Assembly: GCA_019648995.1 (NCBI GenBank)
Contig: BLXT01004491.1
Span: 3,531,717 to 3,552,321, forward strand
DNA length: 20,605 nucleotides
Source: Plakobranchus ocellatus
Taxonomy: Eukaryota > Mollusca > Gastropoda > Plakobranchidae
Direction of reading: 5' to 3'
The notes beneath the pieces were generated by a model, which was not told the DNA's origin, did no database searches, and saw only the letters and a list, made by a program, of their open reading frames with translations. Position numbers and translations under genes: made by a program. Position 1 is the first letter of the stretch; every line of letters starts with the position of its first letter. Below are positions 17,401 through 20,605 of the stretch, in pieces.

Positions 17401-20391
17401 GTCCTATATTTTATTTGTTAACAAAGATCTTAACCTAGATACCATCTTCCAGGGACAAAAAGGTGCAAAATAAGGAATAAAATGTCAAAATCAGTTACCT
17501 CCACTTTGCAGGTAATGAAATATTCCTGAATTACGGAATTTAATTTTGATGAGCTATGGTATACAATTTTTTTTAAGTTTTCAAAAAGAGGAAAAGAGGG
17601 AGAGAAGAGGAAAAAAGGGAAGAAGAGAAAATGGGTAGGATGAGATCAAAAACAGTAAAGCATTAAAACTTTGGGTCATGAAGGTATCGTGTTCTGAGTG
17701 AACAGTGCAGAATAATTATTATTGATGAGGTTGGCTGGTGCATTGAAAGTGGTAATATAATACTGTTGATTGTAATGATACAATGAAAAGCATGGCTTGG
17801 AAGCAACAATGTATTTATCTTATTTTTATGGGGTAGCTTAGTAACTAGGAGTTGAAATTATTAGTAAACTGTTGATTTAGCAAAACCAGAGATGATGCAA
17901 GTGCTTACACTGATAGTTTTAATGCAATAGTTGTGCCAGATGTTTGCCATGCTTCAAATTAAATGACAGCAGACTAAAATTAATGAGCATTTTTTACCCC
18001 GTCCAACTTATAAATGTAGGGTTCAGAATACCGAAGGGTATGATTACAAAAGCTTTACTGGTTACATACTTATGTAAGGTGCATAAATATGACAATGGTC
18101 ATGTAGCAGGAATTTAGAAAGATGTATGACGTGCCAGGGAAAAGTTAAATTTTTCATGGAGTTGATAAAAAGTGAACAATTTGAATACCTCTGTGAGGTG
18201 TTCCTGTAAAGAAAGAATGAAACACAAATGTTCACTGCACACGCAAAAGCACAGGTTTCTTCTTTTGTTTTTTTTTCTTTGTGTTTTTGTTTTTATGGTT
18301 CTTCTTTCAATTAATATATATCCGTCAAATCAGCAATAAACGGTTGAATACTTGAAACTTTTACAAATAATTCAAATAAATTTTTTTTCCAGCCTTGGAA
18401 AAAAGACAAAAAGAATATAAACATGTACACTGATAAATGTATACAATTATTCATCTCTTCAATCTTTTAGTCTCTAAAGTGCACGAAAAAAAAACTACTA
18501 AAAACAGTCATGTAAATGCACAAAGTGTAAACTGCAGTATATAGGTCAGAATGAAAAACAAATAGAAAACTTACATGGGATTCATCTCCTGGAGTGCCAT
18601 CTTCAAGCCAAACAGCTAACACAGACTCTTCGATTGTTTGTAAAACTTGGTAATTCTGTGGGTGAAGACTGACCAATCGGTTTCTTGCCTGTTGTCACAA
18701 GAAATGAAATAGAAAAATAGCAGCCAACAACTTAAATTTATTGTAAGAAAAATAAATAACAAAGCAAATTGTTTCTGCTTTTTTCTGGCATCATCAGTAA
18801 CATTAAACAAATCAAAGATTTGAGAACACAGACAGGGTAAGTAATAGTATGTTAATGATCAAGGAATGACTATATAGTATATTACAAGGTAAAAGGGCAG
18901 AGTAGTGAGTCAAGGTTTGAGAGAAAAGGCTTAATGAATCATGAACATTTGGGCAGTAGTAATGGAAATGTAGATTAAGGCAGACTTGTCAACCTTTGCA
19001 ATCAATTTTGCATGTTACGATGGCCAGGAAAGAGCCATTTTGCTTACTCTCAACCAAAAATGTTTATTTCAAAACTTTCTCCCCAGAAAAGGACACAAAT
19101 AAGGTCTAGACAGATCTAGTACTGCATGAGGCTAATGTGAACTGAAGTGAAACAAAGCACTTTGCCAGCCTGGCCTAATAAGTGCGCTGACTAGTGATGT
19201 GGTAGTCATACTTCCGGTAGAAATCAAAACAATCACTCCTTTTCTTGAATAAAGAAAGGGTCGATCGAGCCACGTCACTATTGTGGAAAAAATAGCAAAT
19301 CCTGTTACATGGTAAAAAAAAAAGACCCTGCTCAGCAGATCAAGACCTCCATTGGTCTCCCTTATTATGTTTGAGGAAATTGCGTATCAAAATTTTTATG
19401 CTACGTATTTGCATATTTTTCCAAGTACTCAAATACACAATAGCATACAGGTTGGCAAGTCAGTTAAGGCAATAGCGTGATGAGGGTGTAGCACCATTTG
19501 AGATAGAGATTACATAGAAAATGGGGAGTAAAAGGGAAGAGGAAAGAAGGAGGCAAGATGAAAGGAAAAAGTTTCAAAATCAGGTGCATTGCAATATGCC
19601 TAATGCAAGAAGACTGACGTAAGCTATTCAATGTTAAGTCCTGCCTACTATTACTGAGGCATTCTATGTACAGTACCTGATACTTAGGTTTACTTTAATA
19701 AATGCTAACCCACTCTCCTGGCTCTTCCATATGATTAAGCACCCACTGGGCCTTTCAGCAGGCTTATTACAATGCACCTCACTCATTGCCCTCTCCCTCC
19801 TCCAAAACTCTAAAAGACCTCATGGCCCTATGTCCCTATCTGCCCGTCACCTCAGCCCACCTTCTTTTCTCCTCCTCTCTCCCTTTTCCTATCCTTCTAT
19901 TATTCCTTGGGCTCTTTGCACTATGTATGTGTATGGTATACAATTCGTACGCTGTACACACAAAAAGCATCAAAGCTTTATATTTTGTACAAGCAGTGAA
20001 TATACAGAGAGGTGATAGGGTTAAAAAAGGGTTAAAAATTGAAAGAAATCAGATTCAAAGCACACAATCAATAGAACTGTAAATTAGTGTATTGAAATTT
20101 TTGAAACACTTTAAAATACATAGCCCTTTCGTTGACAAATAATAATCTGAGCCAAAATAATTCAAAGAGGCATCTTGATGTTTACCTCTGCCCAAGCTGT
20201 TCTCTCCATGGATGTGAGGAACGGAACTCCCTGAGCAGGTCCTAAAGCAATGCTTTCATCTTTGATCCTTTGGAGCTGCATTTCAAATTCTGGAGGTGTC
20301 AAAATTTCACCATCATCCCCCATTGTCTCCAAACGAAAGATGTGACCTTTTGACATGACAACAATATGTGTTGGGCAATTCCATTCACGCT
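8758..20391 (-). CDS. CROT: Peroxisomal carnitine O-octanoyltransferase, eleven C-terminal coding exons, partial gene
   Basis: Join, minus strand, of 20391-20186, 18688-18575, 15462-15361, 14190-14107, 13120-13013, 12473-12343, 11807-11684, 11240-11162, 10566-10473, 10300-10181 and 8899-8758. This gives 433 residues plus stop; roughly 180 N-terminal residues lie off the right edge (family about 612). The enzyme transfers medium-chain acyl groups between CoA and carnitine so that peroxisomal beta-oxidation products can leave for mitochondria. Hallmarks are catalytic His in SSADHTPAEG, a CoA-contact region YGKNYCKQKRLHPD, FYHGRTETMRTCT, SGGGGNYILSTS and a C-terminal TKL resembling a PTS1. The SGGGGN, HIVV and LTSxERTxWA blocks match CROT rather than carnitine acetyltransferase, whose equivalents differ. 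All splice phases agree, with no stop or frameshift. One oddity is that the usually conserved GYG after the LSTS block reads CIG. Confidence 0.95.
9823..9834. repeat. Left target-site duplication of the SINE
   Basis: TACTCAAAATCA, against TACTGAAAATCA on the right: one mismatch in 12. The pair brackets the SINE exactly at the base before its tRNA-like head. Confidence 0.8.
9835..10097 (+). mobile_element. tRNA-derived SINE insertion
   Basis: About 263 bp with a tRNA-like head carrying an A box (TGGCTTATCTGG, 9836-9847) and a B box (GGTTTGATTTC, 9880-9890). The 44-base spacing between box starts is normal for RNA polymerase III type 2 promoters. The body is G+C-richer than its surroundings and contains CACCCAGCACTAAATGGGAA and GGAAAGCAATGGCAAATTAC, which look like conserved SINE body segments. 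The right end is T-rich. It is flanked by direct repeats at 9823-9834 and 10098-10109 (11 of 12 matching). The family name was not recognised with certainty. Confidence 0.85.
10098..10109. repeat. Right target-site duplication of the SINE
   Basis: TACTGAAAATCA follows the T-rich end of the SINE and pairs with 9823-9834. Confidence 0.8.
10181..10300 (-). CDS. CROT: CROT exon 10 of window, SGGGGN and LSTS motifs
   Basis: SGGGGNYILSTSCIGYTSVL followed by GAVLPMCENCIGCFYRINED. LSTS is the conserved Ser-Thr-Ser motif near the carnitine site. The Gly in VLGAVLP matches the CROT sequence VQGVVVP. The family GYG two residues before FFY reads CIG here. Confidence 0.94.
10473..10566 (-). CDS. CROT: CROT exon 9 of window
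   Basis: CDRHLLGLYLISKEEGRPIP, then ALFTDPSFVK and two bases. The DRHLLGL...EEG.P.P.LFTDP.F pattern is nearly identical to vertebrate CROT. The acceptor is tttacag and the donor AAAG/gtttgt. It has no open frame longer than itself. Confidence 0.92.
10567..11161 (-). other. CROT: CROT intron
   Basis: AT-rich, correct GT/AG ends. No element or RNA gene recognised. Confidence 0.85.
11162..11240 (-). CDS. CROT: CROT exon 8 of window
   Basis: QSKKFELFVNAINKHNKDFA then EACELK plus one base. The family equivalent is RQQKMLQAFAKHNKMMKDC. The acceptor is gtctccag and the donor AAAG/gtatct. The single base G joins CC of the next exon to make Ala. Confidence 0.91.
11241..11683 (-). other. CROT: CROT intron
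   Basis: AT-rich, GT/AG ends. The open frame that crosses it on the plus strand (from 11535) is a shadow of exon 7. Nothing else seen. Confidence 0.85.
11684..11807 (-). CDS. CROT: CROT exon 7 of window, RTETMR carnitine-site segment
   Basis: It encodes MAPTYQTAPLKQFYHGRTET, then MRTCTDEAFAWCKAMDDPTVA. FYHGRTETMRSCT is nearly identical in vertebrate CROT and forms part of the carnitine pocket. The donor taken is GCG/gtagaa, which restores exact family length; GTAGCG six bases earlier is also in frame. Confidence 0.93.
11808..12342 (-). other. CROT: CROT intron
   Basis: AT-rich with a canonical gtaagt donor. Nothing else recognised. Confidence 0.85.
12343..12473 (-). CDS. CROT: CROT exon 6 of window, CoA-contact region
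   Basis: RQIATAEVREYTKYGKNYCK then QKRLHPDAMCQMAMQLAYYR. The FGKKxxKxxxxHPDxxxQxALQLAYYRL pattern is the conserved CoA-binding and substrate-tunnel segment of the family. The exon ends in phase 2 at AA/gtaagt. Confidence 0.94.
12474..13012 (-). other. CROT: CROT intron with a short telomere-like motif
   Basis: AT-rich. At 12601-12612 there are two tandem CCCTAA units, the complement of the metazoan telomere unit TTAGGG. Two units can easily occur by chance. Confidence 0.8.
13013..13120 (-). CDS. CROT: CROT exon 5 of window
   Basis: Thirty-six codons, phase 0, beginning GSKTIRPLPDPKHLQFELD and ending SIEKARKDYAEI. This fits the inter-subdomain linker GSEKVRDIPLPEEL...INQAKAQY of CROT. The acceptor is ctttcag and the donor ATA/gtatgt. 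Confidence 0.92.
13121..14106 (-). other. CROT: CROT intron with a hairpin-forming segment
   Basis: AT-rich. The only structure noted is an inverted repeat at 13927-13960 (GTACCTGC ... GCAGGTAC, extended by CTGT/ACAG past a 3-nt bulge). Confidence 0.8.
14107..14190 (-). CDS. CROT: CROT exon 4 of window, starts with the catalytic histidine
   Basis: Twenty-eight codons, HTPAEGIMLVYITFYV then HNKLHEIGGKWQ. The first codon (CAC, 14190-14188) aligns with the general-base His of carnitine/choline acyltransferases (DHAP in vertebrate CROT, EHAAAEG in CRAT). The TPAEG residues after it look intermediate between those two. Confidence 0.93.
14191..15360 (-). other. CROT: CROT intron with (AT)n-T(n) microsatellite
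   Basis: Contains a pure AT-dinucleotide tract followed by a long T run. A 96-codon open frame on the minus strand (14500-14790) has no family resemblance and is judged chance. Confidence 0.8.
14366..14411. repeat. (AT)n microsatellite followed by poly(T)
   Basis: About fourteen AT units run directly into roughly 18 T. A simple repeat prone to length variation and assembly error. Confidence 0.9.
15361..15462 (-). CDS. CROT: CROT exon 3 of window, up to the catalytic Asp-His
   Basis: Thirty-four codons in phase 0. It contains NRWFDKSLSSGFYENGLVVS (family: VRWGDKSYNLISFSNGVFG) and ends ...SSAD, so the residue before the catalytic His is the last codon. The acceptor is ttctcag and the donor GAT/gtatgt. 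Confidence 0.93.
16275..16284. repeat. Left target-site duplication of the LINE
   Basis: ATAAGAGCCT, a perfect 10-base match to 17259-17268. At the right copy the leading AT could also be read as the end of the (TGA)n tail, so the certain part is AAGAGCCT. Confidence 0.75.
16285..17258 (+). mobile_element. Decayed, 5'-truncated non-LTR retrotransposon (LINE), possibly RTE-like
   Basis: From about 16575 to 17149 the plus strand encodes, in three successive frames, the C-terminal part of an endonuclease/reverse transcriptase protein. The pieces are MVISKKF and FKCLGYLITSDGRC (16588-16788), VIKTYVRSVLLYGSECWT (from 16791), and FIKRMMRISWIEKKSNE with RQLQFLGHI and GKRSRGRQR (16853-17149). At least two frame changes separate them, so it is inactive. 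The 3' end is a (TGA)n tract (17242-17259). Ten-base direct repeats ATAAGAGCCT flank it. The first 290 bases (16285-16574) do not read as this protein. The clade assignment is a guess from the protein style and tail. Confidence 0.83.
16588..17149 (+). pseudogene. Reverse transcriptase C-terminal fragment, frameshifted
   Basis: Three overlapping reading-frame pieces of one ancestral ORF. One frame change lies between about 16788 and 16791, the other near 16909 in the AVEM...FIKRM region. No catalytic reverse-transcriptase core (YxDD) or endonuclease domain is present; they would lie upstream and were lost by truncation. Sequences ending in GKRxRGRxR are typical of the ends of such LINE ORFs. 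Confidence 0.85.
17242..17259 (+). repeat. (TGA)6 tail of the LINE
   Basis: Six TGA units at the 3' end of the reverse-transcriptase fragment. Short trinucleotide tails in place of poly(A) are known in several LINE clades. Confidence 0.85.
17259..17268. repeat. Right target-site duplication of the LINE
   Basis: ATAAGAGCCT directly after the (TGA)n tail, pairing with 16275-16284. Confidence 0.75.
17269..17385 (-). mobile_element. tRNA-derived SINE (5' head part), interrupted by the LINE
   Basis: On the minus strand the head carries an A box (TGGCCCAGCCTT, 17374-17363) and a B box (GGTTTGAATCT, 17336-17326), with start-to-start spacing of 38. Both are degenerate but well placed. The body runs toward lower coordinates and stops at the LINE target site. 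If the LINE is removed it continues from 16274 down to about 16230 (ending CCTCAGTGCTAGGCC on the minus strand). It differs from the SINE at 9835. The outer ends are not sharply defined. Confidence 0.6.
17583..17631. repeat. Pure purine tract, 49 bases
   Basis: Only A and G on the plus strand for 49 bases, mostly GAGGAAA and GAAGAG blocks. In the CROT transcript it would be a long pyrimidine stretch. Low-complexity DNA able in principle to form a triplex. Confidence 0.8.
18575..18688 (-). CDS. CROT: CROT exon 2 of window
   Basis: Thirty-eight codons in phase 0 at both ends, ARNRLVSLHPQNYQVLQTIE then ESVLAVWLEDGTPGDESH. This matches the family AREYLIGLDPENLALLEKIQ and the LLVYSMEDSSP helix. 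The acceptor is gacaacag and the donor CAT/gtaagt. Confidence 0.93.
18975..18980. repeat. Left target-site duplication of the MITE-like element
   Basis: TTAAGG, matching 19464-19469. The next two bases (CA) also match the bases following the right copy. Confidence 0.65.
18981..19463. mobile_element. MITE-like non-autonomous DNA transposon
   Basis: The left end reads CAGACTTGTCAACCT. The right end, read inward from the other strand, is CTGACTTGCCAACCT: 13 of 15 match. Immediately outside are direct repeats TTAAGG (18975-18980 and 19464-19469), which can be written as 8-base TTAAGGCA if the boundary is shifted two bases at the left. The interior of about 450 bp has no transposase frame. Inverted ends plus direct repeats support a cut-and-paste element; the superfamily is not assigned. 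Confidence 0.72.
19464..19469. repeat. Right target-site duplication of the MITE-like element
   Basis: TTAAGG immediately after the right inverted end, followed by CA. Confidence 0.65.
20186..20391 (-). CDS. CROT: CROT exon (first one in the window)
   Basis: It begins with two bases finishing a codon, then REWNCPTHIVVMSKGHIFRL. It continues through LTPPEFEMQLQRI and LTSMERTAWAE to the donor GAG/gtaaac. Vertebrate CROT has SPNHIVVLCRGRAF, TPPELLRQLTYI and LTSEERTRWAKA in the same order. The acceptor is a T11CAG preceded by CG and a long A run. Confidence 0.93.
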
Positions 20392-20605
20392 CTGAAAAAA
20401 AAAAACGTTTTTTTTTTTTTAAACAAAGTGTGAGTGATTTTAAAATCTTTGCCTTTCAGCATAAACAACAACCTGTAGCAATGCATCATTACTACATTAC
20501 TAGACTTTTTCCTAGAAGATGAAGGCATACAAAAAAAACCTTTTCTATTTTTACTTCACTTGTTTGTTAATTTTTTTCTTATTTTTCTGGGGGGGGGGGG
20601 GGGGG
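20392..20605 (-). other. CROT: CROT intron, 5' part leaving the window, ends in poly(G)
   Basis: Upstream intron of the first exon in the window. Next to the acceptor is a self-complementary A11-CG-T13 block (20395-20420). The window closes with a run of 17 G (20589-20605). No further CROT exon is visible. Confidence 0.7.

Larger units (their letters stand above)
15463..18574 (-). other. CROT: CROT largest intron in the window, hosts nested repeats
   Basis: 3.1 kb between exons 2 and 3 of the window. It contains short AT/ATT microsatellite (about 15910-15938), a LINE fragment with target duplications (16275-17268), a tRNA-derived SINE head (17310-17385) and a 49-base pure purine tract (17583-17631). 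The rest is anonymous AT-rich sequence. Confidence 0.85.
18689..20185 (-). other. CROT: CROT intron hosting a MITE-like element
   Basis: 1.5 kb intron between exons 1 and 2 of the window. The middle third is the inverted-repeat element 18981-19463. To its right a CT-rich stretch (about 19775-19910) gives long chance open frames on the plus strand. No gene seen. Confidence 0.85.

Noticed and set aside
19169..19275. TGGCCTAATAAG and GGGTCGATCGAGCC, resembling tRNA A and B boxes
   Set aside because: They are about 90 bases apart, too far for a tRNA-like promoter, and lie within the MITE-like element. No cloverleaf could be drawn.
19731..20082. Two overlapping 94- and 98-codon plus-strand frames
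   Set aside because: Serine/leucine/proline-rich translations of a CT-rich intronic tract in two frames at once; not a gene.

Overview
This is a nuclear fragment of an animal genome. It is A+T rich by eye, with short exons bounded by GT/AG splice sites, long T-rich introns and scattered retroelements. The encoded proteins are clearly metazoan but diverged from vertebrates, and there are tRNA-derived SINE-like elements, a decayed LINE with a (TGA)n tail and a MITE-like element. This suggests an invertebrate, perhaps a marine bilaterian. The phylum cannot be fixed from the sequence alone.

Two protein-coding genes converge, and both run off the window at their 5' ends. On the left, plus strand, are the last three coding exons (857-915, 1733-1792, 2224-2304) of a dynactin subunit 3 (DCTN3, p22/p24) orthologue. 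On the right, minus strand, are eleven consecutive coding exons from 20391 down to 8758. They encode the C-terminal 433 or so residues of a peroxisomal carnitine O-octanoyltransferase (CROT) orthologue. All splice phases fit and no frame is broken, so both genes look functional. Nothing suggests a shared pathway: DCTN3 belongs to the dynein-dynactin motor complex, CROT to peroxisomal fatty-acid export.

Between the two stop codons lie about 6.45 kb (2305-8757) with no convincing gene. This stretch holds 3' UTR sequence, a two-copy tandem duplication of 100 bp period, homopolymer runs and pyrimidine-rich tracts.

Most of the extra structure sits in CROT introns. There is a tRNA-derived SINE with 12-bp target-site duplications (9823-10109). 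A decayed LINE insertion of about 0.97 kb is flanked by 10-bp duplications (16275-17268) and appears to lie inside an older minus-strand tRNA-derived SINE. A MITE-like element of 483 bp with inverted ends and TTAAGG(CA) duplications occupies 18981-19463.

No new multi-gene system is visible. The most interesting points are the transposon architecture, two residue-level oddities in the CROT active region, and competing in-frame splice donors in DCTN3.
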